Assembly (NCBI GenBank): GCA_902616615.1
Contig: CACMTN010000003.1
Span: 53,708-117,707, forward strand
Direction: 5' to 3'
Length of the DNA stretch: 64,000 nucleotides
From: an uncultured SAR116 cluster alpha proteobacterium
GTDB lineage: Bacteria; Pseudomonadota; Alphaproteobacteria; Puniceispirillales; Marisalimonadaceae
The notes under the pieces were generated by a model, which searched no databases, was not told the origin of the DNA, and saw only the letters and a program-made list of their open reading frames with translations. Numbering within the stretch: the first letter of the stretch is position 1; each line of letters opens with the position of its first letter. The position numbers were made by a program, and so were the translations under genes. This document shows, piece after piece, positions 1 to 7,851 of this stretch.

Positions 1-375
1 TGTATTTCAATAGGATTAATCAATGGATCTGCAGGCTTAAATGAGTTTACTGATAAATGTTTGAAAAATTTAGAGGTGATAAAATTAGCTTCTAAAGTAA
101 ATTATGAAATTAATCCAAATGATGAATATCCAAGAAATTATACTGGTAGAATAAAAATATTTATGAAAGATGGGACAATGTATTCTTCGTCACAAGAGTG
201 TTTAAGAGGTGGCAAACGTGACCCTCTTAGTACTAATGAAGTTAGAAAAAAATTTGAAGCTAATTTAAAATTTGCAAATGTAAAGTCTAGTGAGATTAAA
301 AAACTATTTAATTTTATTAAAAAAATTTTTAAATCAAAAAATCTTAACAGCTTAGACGATGTTAACTTCTATTAA
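1..375 (+). CDS. MmgE/PrpD family protein, C-terminal part (5' end outside window)
   Basis: Frame 1 is open from the first base of the window, so the TTG at position 61 used by the ORF track is internal and the gene is cut by the window edge. The visible ~124 residues carry the C-terminal pattern of the MmgE/PrpD family (2-methylcitrate dehydratase, cis-aconitate decarboxylase and relatives): a beta-strand segment GRIKIFMKDG followed by GGKRDPLS and a helical end. Family members are cytoplasmic dehydratases or decarboxylases acting on small organic acids; the substrate cannot be told from this fragment. Its stop overlaps the convergent downstream gene by 14 bases. Confidence 0.8.
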   Translation, partial: CISIGLINGSAGLNEFTDKCLKNLEVIKLASKVNYEINPNDEYPRNYTGRIKIFMKDGTMYSSSQECLRGGKRDPLSTNEVRKKFEANLKFANVKSSEIKKLFNFIKKIFKSKNLNSLDDVNFY

Positions 376-1381
376 TTAAACCACTGCAGTTTTTTCCTAA
401 GAGTAAATCAAAAAATCTCTTCCATTTTTCTACATAATTACTTCTATTTACAACCCAATCAATATGATCAGTAGGGGGTTTGTGTGGATTTATTCTAATT
501 CCCCACAAACCATCAACCTCATTAGGAACTGCTGAATACCTGACATCTGTTATTATATTTTTATCAATGCCTTTTCCTAGATAACCTTGCGAGAACCAAT
601 CAAATCTTTTTATATCCTTATATTGTTGACTTTTTTTATTAAGATCCAAAAAATCATTGAGAAGATCAAGTTTTTTAATTTTTGTTCCTTGACAGTATTC
701 TGACTTAGAAAACAATCTTACTGCATCAACATAATAAAAACCTTCATCCTCATAAATTGTTTTCCATAAAAACAAATTTCCCAGACTAGGTTTCACAGTC
801 AAATTTTTACTTTCATGACCTCTAAAATTAGCAATTGATTTCCCAATATATTCTGCACGATTTTCTTGAAAGGCACCAAAGGTTAGATAAATGAAGATAT
901 AAAAAATACCAAAAACGGTACTTAATTTATTTTTCATAATTATTGTAAAAATTATAATTAGAAATAATGGAACACTTAAAAAAGGATCAACTACCGACAC
1001 ATAATTCCAAGAAATTCTTTCATCAGAAAATGGCCAAAAAAGCTGGGTTCCATAACTTGTACAAGCGTCTAATAAACCATGTGTGGCATAACCAAAAAAA
1101 CTAAACAGATACGTTTCACCCCAACTTAAATATTTTTTGAAAAATATCCTCGAAAATAACGTTACAATTAGAGCACCAATAGGTATAAAAATTATGGAGT
1201 GTGTAAATTGTCTATGATATTCTAATTTTAACAAAGGGTCAGAGGCAGATCTAATAAAAATGTCTAGATCAGGTGCTAAACCAGCAAGGCAACCTACTAT
1301 TGACCCTACTAAAATTTTTTTCTTATTAGATATCGTTTGAGCAAAAATTGCGCCGAATGCACCTTGAGTAACAGGATCCAT
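362..1381 (-). CDS. YdjM/DUF457-type membrane metal-dependent hydrolase
   Basis: The 339-residue protein begins MDPVTQGAFGA and contains PDLD near residue 38 and HRQFTHS near residue 57, the conserved acidic and histidine motifs of the LexA-regulated YdjM / DUF457 membrane-bound metal-dependent hydrolase family. Four to five hydrophobic segments fill residues 1-180; the C-terminal ~150 residues are polar and probably lie outside the membrane. The family is related to zinc phospholipase C by motif, but the substrate is unknown. It is convergent with the PrpD gene and divergent from the monooxygenase gene at 1485. Confidence 0.8.
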   Translation of the reverse strand: MDPVTQGAFGAIFAQTISNKKKILVGSIVGCLAGLAPDLDIFIRSASDPLLKLEYHRQFTHSIIFIPIGALIVTLFSRIFFKKYLSWGETYLFSFFGYATHGLLDACTSYGTQLFWPFSDERISWNYVSVVDPFLSVPLFLIIIFTIIMKNKLSTVFGIFYIFIYLTFGAFQENRAEYIGKSIANFRGHESKNLTVKPSLGNLFLWKTIYEDEGFYYVDAVRLFSKSEYCQGTKIKKLDLLNDFLDLNKKSQQYKDIKRFDWFSQGYLGKGIDKNIITDVRYSAVPNEVDGLWGIRINPHKPPTDHIDWVVNRSNYVEKWKRFFDLLLGKNCSGLINRS

Positions 1382-1484
1382 TATATAACCAAAATTATTA
1401 AATAATCTATTTATACACTAAGTTGTCTTGACTGTTCATATTTTTTTCTTTTAACATATTAATCTAATTACAAGAGACTTTTCA

Positions 1485-3101
1485 ATGAACCAAATTAAAT
1501 TAAATAATAAAGATTATGACGCCATAATCGTAGGAGCTGGTTTCTCGGGATTATACCAATTGATCTGTCTTCGTGACCAACTTAACCTTAATTGTGTGGT
1601 TTTAGAAACAGGAGATGATGTAGGTGGTACATGGTATTGGAACCGCTACCCAGGCGCTAGATGTGATACAGAAAGTCATGCCTATTCTTATTATTTTTCT
1701 GAGGAATTACTAAAAGAATGGACATGGTCAGAAAGATATCCAGGGCATGCTGAAATTAGAAGATATATGAATTTTGTTGCTAACAAATTTCATCTTAAAA
1801 AAGATATTATTTTTCAACAAAAAGTTACTAGTGCAACTTTTAATAGTAATAAAAAAAAATGGAAAGTAGTCTCTAATAAAAAAATTGAGTTTAATGCTAA
1901 GTTTCTTATATCTGCGGTCGGTTGTTTATCAAGTGCTAATATTCCAAATATAAAAGGACTAGAAAATTTCGAGGGAAAATACTATCATACTGGAAATTGG
2001 CCTAAAAATGGTGTTTCATTTGTTGACAAAAAAGTTGGTCAAATTGGAACTGGATCTACTGGTATTCAAGCTGTTCCTGTTATTGCTGAAGAAGCAAAAT
2101 ACTTAACTGTTTTCCAAAGAACTGCTAACTACAGCATTCCTGCAAGAAATAAACCTTTAACATCAGAATTTAAAAACCATGTAAAAGAAAATTCAAATAT
2201 TTACAAAAAACTAGTTAAACGTACACCTAATGCTCATCCTTTTGAAATAAGTGATCGTAAAGTTTCTGACGTAGATAAAAAAGAATTGAATGAAATTTAT
2301 GAAAAGGCCTGGGAGATTGGAGGACTTCAGTTTAGGGCAGTATTTAACGATTTAGTAACTAATATTGATGCTAATAAAACAGCCTCTGATTTTATAAAAA
2401 AGAAAATTAGAGAAACTGTTTCAAATAAAAAGTTTGCTTCAATATTGTCAGATATTGACCACCCTTATGCTGGCAAACGTCCACCCATAGACAGTAATTA
2501 TTTTGAAACTTTTAACAGGGATAACATCAATTTAGTTGATCTTCGTAGTGATCCAATTGAAAAAATAGACAAAACTGGAATTAAAACCAAGAATAATCAT
2601 TTCGAATTAGATGTAATTGTTTTTGCAACTGGCTATGATGCGATGACTGGACCGTTATTAAACATGAACATAACTGGAAAGAATAATTTAAAACTTAAGG
2701 ATACATGGAAAGAAGGGCCAAAAACTTTTTTAGGTCTTCAAGTTCCTGGATTTCCAAATTTGTTTACAATTACAGGGCCAGGTAGTCCATCAGTTTTAAC
2801 AAATATGCCGATGGCTATTGAACAACATGTAGAATGGATTCGAGATTGTATAGAATTTATGAATAAAAAAGATTATTCAACAATTGAAGCTAATACAAAT
2901 GCTGCCGAGAAATGGGGTGCGGAGGTAAATTCTGTAGCCAATAAAACACTTTTACCAACTGTAAAACATTCTTGGTATTTAGGAGCAAATATTCCTGGCA
3001 AGCCGAGAGTATTCATGCCATATGCAGGTGGTCTTCCAAGATATACCGAAGTATGTGACAATATTAAAAATAATAATTATAGAGAATTCAATTTGAATTA
3101 G
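1485..3101 (+). CDS. Flavin-dependent Baeyer-Villiger-type monooxygenase
   Basis: This 538-residue protein has the FAD Rossmann motif GAGFSG near residue 17, GGTWYWNRYPGARCD near 48, the Baeyer-Villiger fingerprint FEGKYYHTGNWP near 161, a second (NADPH) Rossmann motif GTGSTGIQ near 188, and FATGYD near 380. Length and motif order match cyclohexanone/phenylacetone monooxygenases, which insert an oxygen atom beside a carbonyl to make esters or lactones using NADPH and O2. The natural substrate is not evident; the neighbouring aromatic-acid operon does not obviously need it. The stop is three bases from the convergent CNB gene. Confidence 0.88.
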   Translation: MNQIKLNNKDYDAIIVGAGFSGLYQLICLRDQLNLNCVVLETGDDVGGTWYWNRYPGARCDTESHAYSYYFSEELLKEWTWSERYPGHAEIRRYMNFVANKFHLKKDIIFQQKVTSATFNSNKKKWKVVSNKKIEFNAKFLISAVGCLSSANIPNIKGLENFEGKYYHTGNWPKNGVSFVDKKVGQIGTGSTGIQAVPVIAEEAKYLTVFQRTANYSIPARNKPLTSEFKNHVKENSNIYKKLVKRTPNAHPFEISDRKVSDVDKKELNEIYEKAWEIGGLQFRAVFNDLVTNIDANKTASDFIKKKIRETVSNKKFASILSDIDHPYAGKRPPIDSNYFETFNRDNINLVDLRSDPIEKIDKTGIKTKNNHFELDVIVFATGYDAMTGPLLNMNITGKNNLKLKDTWKEGPKTFLGLQVPGFPNLFTITGPGSPSVLTNMPMAIEQHVEWIRDCIEFMNKKDYSTIEANTNAAEKWGAEVNSVANKTLLPTVKHSWYLGANIPGKPRVFMPYAGGLPRYTEVCDNIKNNNYREFNLN

Positions 3102-3104
3102 TTG

Positions 3105-3581
3105 TTAATCATCAATAGTATTTTTTATTTGATTAATTTTAGTCCTAATTTTTTTCATTCTTTCTTCAAGTACGTTTTTCTTAGGTGGGTTATTTGAGTC
3201 AAATTGGTCTAAGAGATTTGACATTTCATTTGCTAATTCATTACTTTGTCTATTCGAGTCTAAAAGTCTTATCTGAGTTTTTCTAATTAATGCACTTAAT
3301 ACGACATTTGATTTAATCATTTTTGTAAAGTATGATTTAGGTATTTTTTTGGCTACTAACTTTTGTGCACATACTTTAGCGGTAACTGTTCTTGGAACGT
3401 TAAGTAAAATGGAAGTTTCACCAAATATTTCTCCCATGCCAAGCCTATTAAGTTTCAATCCATCTTTGGTTTCAATATTTACATATCCTTCTAAAATTAA
3501 GTATGCCTCAGAGGCCTCGTTTCCAGCTTCATATATTACTTCACCAGGTTCCCAAATTGCTGATTTACCATTGTCTTGCAT
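3105..3581 (-). CDS. Cyclic-nucleotide-binding domain protein without HTH
   Basis: Residues ~8-115 form a cNMP-binding (CRP-like) beta-barrel: GEVIYEAGNEASEAYLILEGYV, then GEIFGETSILLNVPRTVTAKV, which corresponds to the phosphate-binding cassette; the usual GE-x-S/A and R-T are visible. Instead of a DNA-binding domain the C-terminus is a short, charged, probably coiled helix. It therefore looks like a cAMP/cGMP sensor that acts through protein contact. A strong AGGAG site precedes the start. It is the last gene of the minus-strand pobA-pcaHG run, and three class III cyclases elsewhere in the window could supply its ligand (inference). Confidence 0.8.
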   Translation of the reverse strand: MQDNGKSAIWEPGEVIYEAGNEASEAYLILEGYVNIETKDGLKLNRLGMGEIFGETSILLNVPRTVTAKVCAQKLVAKKIPKSYFTKMIKSNVVLSALIRKTQIRLLDSNRQSNELANEMSNLLDQFDSNNPPKKNVLEERMKKIRTKINQIKNTIDD

Positions 3582-3614
3582 CTAATACTCCTCCTAAAGA
3601 AAAAGTAAAAATAT

Positions 3615-3776
3615 TTACACTGGAATATCTAGTGGCTTCATCCAAAAAATATATCCATAAAATATCAAGTAACAATAAAATAATAAATAAGCCCACCATG
3701 GTTTAGGTTTAAAAGTTTTGCTTTTTTCTTCAATAACCTCTAATTCTTCTTTATAATTTTTATAATAGTTCATCAT
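3615..3776 (-). CDS. Small single-span membrane protein (53 aa), missed by ORF track
   Basis: An ATG ATG start at 3776 opens a 53-codon frame ending in TAA at 3615. The protein has a charged N-terminus (KNYKEELEVIEEKSK), then a tryptophan/tyrosine-rich hydrophobic span starting PWWAYLLFYCYLIFYGYIFW and a short tail. It fills the gap between pcaG and the CNB gene in the same direction, 33 bases upstream of the latter, and the spacing suggests co-transcription. I do not recognise the family; coding is supported by position and the clean transmembrane pattern only. Confidence 0.55.
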   Translation of the reverse strand: MMNYYKNYKEELEVIEEKSKTFKPKPWWAYLLFYCYLIFYGYIFWMKPLDIPV

Positions 3777-3821
3777 AAAATTTGATCTACCCAATTAACT
3801 TCTCCACCATAAATTTAAATT

Positions 3822-4424
3822 TTAAATATCTAAAAATATTGTTTCTTCTTCGCCTTGTAAAAATATATCAAATAAATAGCTATGCTTAGAAATTTTTTTG
3901 GCAATTAAACTATTTACATTACAATTATTTATTATAGATAGAAGTGGATCATTTTTCAATTCGTCACCTTCAAAATATATTCTAGTATTAAGTGTCATAT
4001 TAAGGCCTCTTGAGGAAATAGATAATGAAATATATGGACTATGAATTTTTCCATCAAATCCCTTAAATGATCCAGGTTTAACTGTTTTCAATATAAACTT
4101 TTTTGTCAAATTATTTGGAATAAACCTAGCAAAACCACTTTCTTCTTTGAATTCTCCTTTTTCATCACACTGCCAAGTTTCTAGCATGACATCATCTAAA
4201 GCAACACCATTACCGTCAAAAACAGAACCTTCAATAGTTATTAATTCGCTTTCATTTTTACTCTTAAATGGTATTTCTCCCAAATCATTTTTATAAAGTT
4301 TTTTAATTTTAATTGCATTAGGCATACAACCTATATGAAGAAAAGGGCCTGCAGTTTGAAAAGGGGTTTCATCAAGATTTTCTTTTGAAGTAGTCAAATT
4401 AAAGGCCTTCTCTTCTATTTTCAA
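3822..4424 (-). CDS. pcaG: Protocatechuate 3,4-dioxygenase alpha subunit
   Basis: This 200-residue protein has the intradiol dioxygenase alpha-chain signature: ETPFQTAGPFLHIGC at the N-terminus, GNGVALDDVMLETWQCDEKGEF in the middle and the beta-sandwich strand order of PcaG. It lacks the iron ligands, as expected for the alpha chain, and pairs with PcaH to cleave protocatechuate to beta-carboxy-cis,cis-muconate. The only plausible start is the TTG at 4424, which overlaps the 3' end of pcaH by 26 bases and suggests translational coupling. Genes for the next steps (pcaB, C, D) are not in the window. Confidence 0.88.
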   Translation of the reverse strand: MKIEEKAFNLTTSKENLDETPFQTAGPFLHIGCMPNAIKIKKLYKNDLGEIPFKSKNESELITIEGSVFDGNGVALDDVMLETWQCDEKGEFKEESGFARFIPNNLTKKFILKTVKPGSFKGFDGKIHSPYISLSISSRGLNMTLNTRIYFEGDELKNDPLLSIINNCNVNSLIAKKISKHSYLFDIFLQGEEETIFLDI

Positions 4425-5124
4425 AATATGTTTGTTTAATACCCCTTAAAACGATATTAAATTTATAAGCTAATAGATTTTGTGTATTTGATCTAGAGGT
4501 GTCCAATGCCCCAATTAAACTTTTTTTTGCTTTTTCATCTGCAATAGAATTAACCATTGGGCAATCTTGGATGAGAGGATCGCCCTCAAAATACATTTGC
4601 GTTATTAATCTTTGTCCAAAACTTTTGCCAAATATAGAAAAATGAATATGCATTGGTCTCCACTCAATTCCACGATTTGGATAAGGATATGGTCCAGGTT
4701 GAATAGTTAAAAATTCATAATAACCACTTGATGTAGTCAAACACCTTCCACAACCAGCAAAATTAGGATCAATTGGTGCTGTATTTTTATCATTATTGTG
4801 TAAATATTTACCAGCTGAGTTAGCTTGCCAAATTTCTATAAGTGCTCCTTCGATTGGTTTAGAAAATTGATCCAACACATTTCCATAGACAATAATTTTA
4901 TGACCAAGAGGAGAATTTTTATTTTTAGAAAAATTTAAGGTTAAATTGTTGTCTAGTTCACCAATAACATTTTCGTCAAAGATCGGCCCTAAAATTTCAC
5001 TATCTGAGGATGGAAACGAAATTTTTTTATTTTTAGGAGCTCTAAAAATACTAGATTTATAATCAGGAAAATCTACTTCTGGTTGTTTTTTATAATTTCT
5101 TCTTATTAGTGATTTAACATTCAT
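4399..5124 (-). CDS. pcaH: Protocatechuate 3,4-dioxygenase beta subunit
   Basis: This is the iron-binding beta chain of the intradiol dioxygenase. Visible motifs are GKYLHNND and PIDPNFAGCGRCLT, the tyrosine ligand region PGPYPYPN, and WRPMHIHFS, which supplies the two histidine ligands, so the Tyr2His2 non-heme iron site appears complete. The ORF track uses a TTG; the ATG seven codons in (5124) follows a GGGAAAA ribosome site and gives about 241 residues, the usual size. The reaction opens the ring of protocatechuate made by PobA, the next gene upstream. Confidence 0.9.
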   Translation of the reverse strand: MNVKSLIRRNYKKQPEVDFPDYKSSIFRAPKNKKISFPSSDSEILGPIFDENVIGELDNNLTLNFSKNKNSPLGHKIIVYGNVLDQFSKPIEGALIEIWQANSAGKYLHNNDKNTAPIDPNFAGCGRCLTTSSGYYEFLTIQPGPYPYPNRGIEWRPMHIHFSIFGKSFGQRLITQMYFEGDPLIQDCPMVNSIADEKAKKSLIGALDTSRSNTQNLLAYKFNIVLRGIKQTYFENRREGL

Positions 5125-5162
5125 ACTTTTTCCCAAATTTACCAAATTATTTTTGATTAAGG

Positions 5163-6332
5163 TTAATAAGGTAAACCAACGTAATTTTCTGCTAAAACTC
5201 TTTGAGATGCAACTGAATTTTCTAGATATTCTATTTCAGAGTCCTGTATTCGTTGATCAAAAGAAGACTGTTCCGGAAATTTATGAAAAGTTGTTGTCAT
5301 CCACCAGCTAAATCTTATAGCTTTCCAAACTCTTGATAAGGCATTGTGCGAATACATTTTTAAATCATCATTTGTATTAAATTGGTAATATTTTTTTAGA
5401 GCGTTATGTAAATAATATACATCTGAAACAGCTAAATTTAGACCTTTGGCTCCAGTTGGAGGCACTATATGAGCAGCGTCACCAACTAAGAATAATTTTT
5501 CCCAACTCATAGGCTCACAAACAAATGAACGCAGTGGAGCAATAGATTTTTCGATAGAAACTCCTGTTATAATTGTGTCTGCAGCTTCAGTTGGAAGTCT
5601 CTTTTTTAGTTCATCCCAAAATTTTTCATCTGTCCAGTGCTCAATTTTTTCATTTAATGGAGTTTGTATGTAATATCTACTCAATTTTTTGTTTCTCATG
5701 GACGCTAATGCAAAACCATTACCATGATTTGCATATATTAATTCATCACTTACTGGTGGCGTTTCTGATAAAATCCCTAACCAACCAAACGGATATATTC
5801 TTTCATAATTTTTAATTATTGATTTTGGTATAATGCTTCTACTTACTCCATGAAAACCGTCACAGCCAGCGATCCAATCACACATAATTTTCTTTTCATT
5901 ACCATTTTTTTTGAAAGTTACAAATGGAGTTTCTGTATTAACAGCTTGAGGTAAAACGTCCTCAGCATTATTTATTATTTCGCCGTTTTCTTTTTTTATT
6001 ATGCTATATAAATCCTTAGTTACCTCTGTTTGCCCGTAAACCGTTACATGTTTATTAGTTAGTTTTTTTAAATTAATTCTAAAACCATGATTTTTAAATG
6101 ATAGTTGTATACCGTCATGTTTAAAACCCTCTCTTTCAAGCCTATTCGAAACACCAGCTTTTTTAAGCATTTCAATTGTTCCACTTTCCAAAACCCCGGC
6201 TCTAATTCTACCAGTAACATGCTCTTCTGATTGTTTTTCGAGAACTACATTATTAATGCCGTCAATAGACAAAAGTCTTGATAATAGCAAACCTGACGGA
6301 CCACCTCCAATTATTACAACATTTGTCCTCAT
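5163..6332 (-). CDS. pobA: 4-hydroxybenzoate 3-monooxygenase
   Basis: At 389 residues this matches the usual ~390 for PobA. It has the N-terminal FAD motif GGGPSGLLLSRLL, RIRAGVLESGT near residue 42, the CDWIAGCDGFHG dinucleotide/DG motif near 150, and GDAAHIVPPTGAKGLNLA near 280. The enzyme hydroxylates 4-hydroxybenzoate to protocatechuate with NAD(P)H and O2 in the cytoplasm. It is the first catabolic gene of a minus-strand run pobA-pcaH-pcaG with gaps under 40 bases. No PobR- or PcaQ-type regulator is adjacent. Confidence 0.92.
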   Translation of the reverse strand: MRTNVVIIGGGPSGLLLSRLLSIDGINNVVLEKQSEEHVTGRIRAGVLESGTIEMLKKAGVSNRLEREGFKHDGIQLSFKNHGFRINLKKLTNKHVTVYGQTEVTKDLYSIIKKENGEIINNAEDVLPQAVNTETPFVTFKKNGNEKKIMCDWIAGCDGFHGVSRSIIPKSIIKNYERIYPFGWLGILSETPPVSDELIYANHGNGFALASMRNKKLSRYYIQTPLNEKIEHWTDEKFWDELKKRLPTEAADTIITGVSIEKSIAPLRSFVCEPMSWEKLFLVGDAAHIVPPTGAKGLNLAVSDVYYLHNALKKYYQFNTNDDLKMYSHNALSRVWKAIRFSWWMTTTFHKFPEQSSFDQRIQDSEIEYLENSVASQRVLAENYVGLPY

Positions 6333-6355
6333 AAAGATTAATCCTCAATTAATAA

Positions 6356-6742
6356 TTATTTTAAATAGGTAACTAACAAAACAATACTTCCAATTATCTG
6401 TAGAAAATTTATAAACACTGAAAATTTATGCAATTTGTTAAACTTACTTTCTTCTCCCAAATCTTTCGATTTATTAATCATGGGCATCAAGACTTGCCTT
6501 GAGAAAACAAATCCAACCATAATAAGTAAAAAAATTAACATGGATAATTTATTGTAATAATATGTTGAAAGGATTAGACCGATTGCGCTCAGAACAAAAC
6601 CATAAAGATAATATTTTGGAAAAAAAAATCTAAGAAATTTAGATGACTGTTTTTCATCCAAGACTTTAAACACAGAAGTAGCTACCACTAATGGAAAAAA
6701 AATCATAAAACTTAATATTGCCGCAGCCACCAATGTTAACAA
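6356..6742 (-). CDS. DUF4149 (TMEM205-like) membrane protein
   Basis: The 128-residue protein has four hydrophobic spans: an N-terminal one beginning LTLVAAAILSFMIFFP, a second after the motif FFPKYYLYG, a third around SMLIFLLIMVGFVF and a C-terminal one. Spacing and the short charged loop with KFNKLHKFS fit DUF4149/TMEM205-like proteins, whose role is unknown. It lies 23 bases upstream of pobA in the same direction, so it may be the first gene of that operon, and is divergent from hpt. Confidence 0.7.
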   Translation of the reverse strand: MLTLVAAAILSFMIFFPLVVATSVFKVLDEKQSSKFLRFFFPKYYLYGFVLSAIGLILSTYYYNKLSMLIFLLIMVGFVFSRQVLMPMINKSKDLGEESKFNKLHKFSVFINFLQIIGSIVLLVTYLK

Positions 6743-6838
6743 ATTTCTCTCCTGTCAAATGAATAATTTTTATTTTCTTATATCAATTATTATCATAAAG
6801 TATACTTTGTTTTAATAAAGTTATCATGAGCAATAATA

Positions 6839-7381
6839 ATGAACAAAAATATCATACATTATTCTGTAGATACATTAATTTCGGAAAAAGAAATAAAGAA
6901 ACGCATTATTGAATTGGGCAAAGATGTCAACCTTTTCTACAAGGAGACAAAAAAACTTTTAGTCGTTGGATTATTGAGAGGGTCTTTTGTATTTATTGCT
7001 GATTTAGTTAGAGAGCTTAAAATACCTGTTGAAGTTGATTTTATGACTGCCTCTAGTTATGGAAACTCTATGCAATCTTCAAATAATATTAGAATTTTGA
7101 CAGATTTAAATACCGATATTAAGAACTTAGATGTACTATTAGTAGAGGATATTATTGATACAGGACACACTCTCAATCAAGTAATCAAGTTACTAAAAAG
7201 TAGGAGACCTAAAAGTTTAGAAGTATGTTGCTTATTAAATAAATTTTCGCGACGGGAAACTGATATTGAAACTAAATGGGTAGGCTTTGATATTCCAGAC
7301 GAGTTTGTTGTTGGTTATGGAATTGATTTCGCACAAGATAATCGACATTTGCCATTCATAGGTAAAGTGGTGCAAGAATAA
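6839..7381 (+). CDS. hpt: Hypoxanthine phosphoribosyltransferase
   Basis: The 180-residue protein carries LLVVGLLRGSFVFIADL near residue 41 and the PRPP-binding loop VLLVEDIIDTGHTL near residue 99, followed by KWVGFDIPDEFVVGYGIDF, all characteristic of bacterial hypoxanthine(-guanine) phosphoribosyltransferases. It salvages hypoxanthine and probably guanine into IMP/GMP in the cytoplasm. It is a single-gene unit read away from the DUF4149 gene and converging on the gene at 7491, with a long inverted repeat in between. Confidence 0.92.
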   Translation: MNKNIIHYSVDTLISEKEIKKRIIELGKDVNLFYKETKKLLVVGLLRGSFVFIADLVRELKIPVEVDFMTASSYGNSMQSSNNIRILTDLNTDIKNLDVLLVEDIIDTGHTLNQVIKLLKSRRPKSLEVCCLLNKFSRRETDIETKWVGFDIPDEFVVGYGIDFAQDNRHLPFIGKVVQE

Positions 7382-7384
7382 GTT

Positions 7385-7447
7385 GGGAATAGCTTTAATT
7401 ATTTACCTTATTTAGGATAATCGTGGAGATTTTAAAAAGCTATTCCC
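7385..7447. repeat. 12-bp perfect inverted repeat with 39-nt inner region
   Basis: GGGAATAGCTTT at 7385-7396 is the exact reverse complement of AAAGCTATTCCC at 7436-7447. The interior can form a second smaller hairpin (ATTAT...CCT/AGG...ATAAT). The element sits between convergent genes, so it may serve as a transcription-ending structure in both directions or a small structured RNA. No long T-run follows either arm, which argues against a classic intrinsic terminator. Confidence 0.55.
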
Positions 7448-7490
7448 TTCATAATGAGTTTTGCAAATTATATGCCAAAAAAATTTATAT

Positions 7491-7814
7491 TTATTCTATT
7501 TTACTAAAATCTTTTAAATCAATTCTAGGAGAGTATTCAACCTCACATTCTCCTTCTGTAAATGAAACTGTTCCTCCCATTTCTCGAATATCTTGCCAAA
7601 ATTGATTAGTCCACCCAGCCCTTTGTTTGTTTACGAATTCCTTATCTTTGAAAAGATGAAATATCTCTATTGAGTTTTCGGTAACATTTGTAAAAGCTCT
7701 AATTATCATGTCTCCATCTTGAAACATATCTTTGCTTCTACTTTTTAGAGCATTTATTATAGCCTCTTTTGCCAATTTATTTTGAAACTTGATTGATCTT
7801 GTCACAGCCCACAT
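7491..7814 (-). CDS. Small conserved-looking protein, possible dimeric alpha/beta barrel
   Basis: I do not recognise this 107-residue protein with certainty. The pattern of predicted strands and helices (an N-terminal helix, strand MIIRAFTN, strand SIEIFHLFKDKEFVNKQRAGW, helix, strand TVSFTEGECEVEY) resembles ABM-like dimeric ferredoxin-fold proteins that respond to or modify small molecules. It is 37 bases upstream of nothing on its strand except the convergent repeat, and lies directly downstream of the MDR dehydrogenase's divergent neighbour side, reading in the same direction as the dehydrogenase start region. It has a clear ribosome site (AGGAGG) before the ATG. Confidence 0.6.
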   Translation of the reverse strand: MWAVTRSIKFQNKLAKEAIINALKSRSKDMFQDGDMIIRAFTNVTENSIEIFHLFKDKEFVNKQRAGWTNQFWQDIREMGGTVSFTEGECEVEYSPRIDLKDFSKIE

Positions 7815-7851
7815 TATTTCCTCCTATATAACTCTAAAGATTAATATATTA

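Noticed and set aside
2873-3061. Minus-strand ORF inside the monooxygenase gene (and many similar shadows in the track)
   Set aside because: Opposite to a well-supported gene, without ribosome site or recognisable domain.
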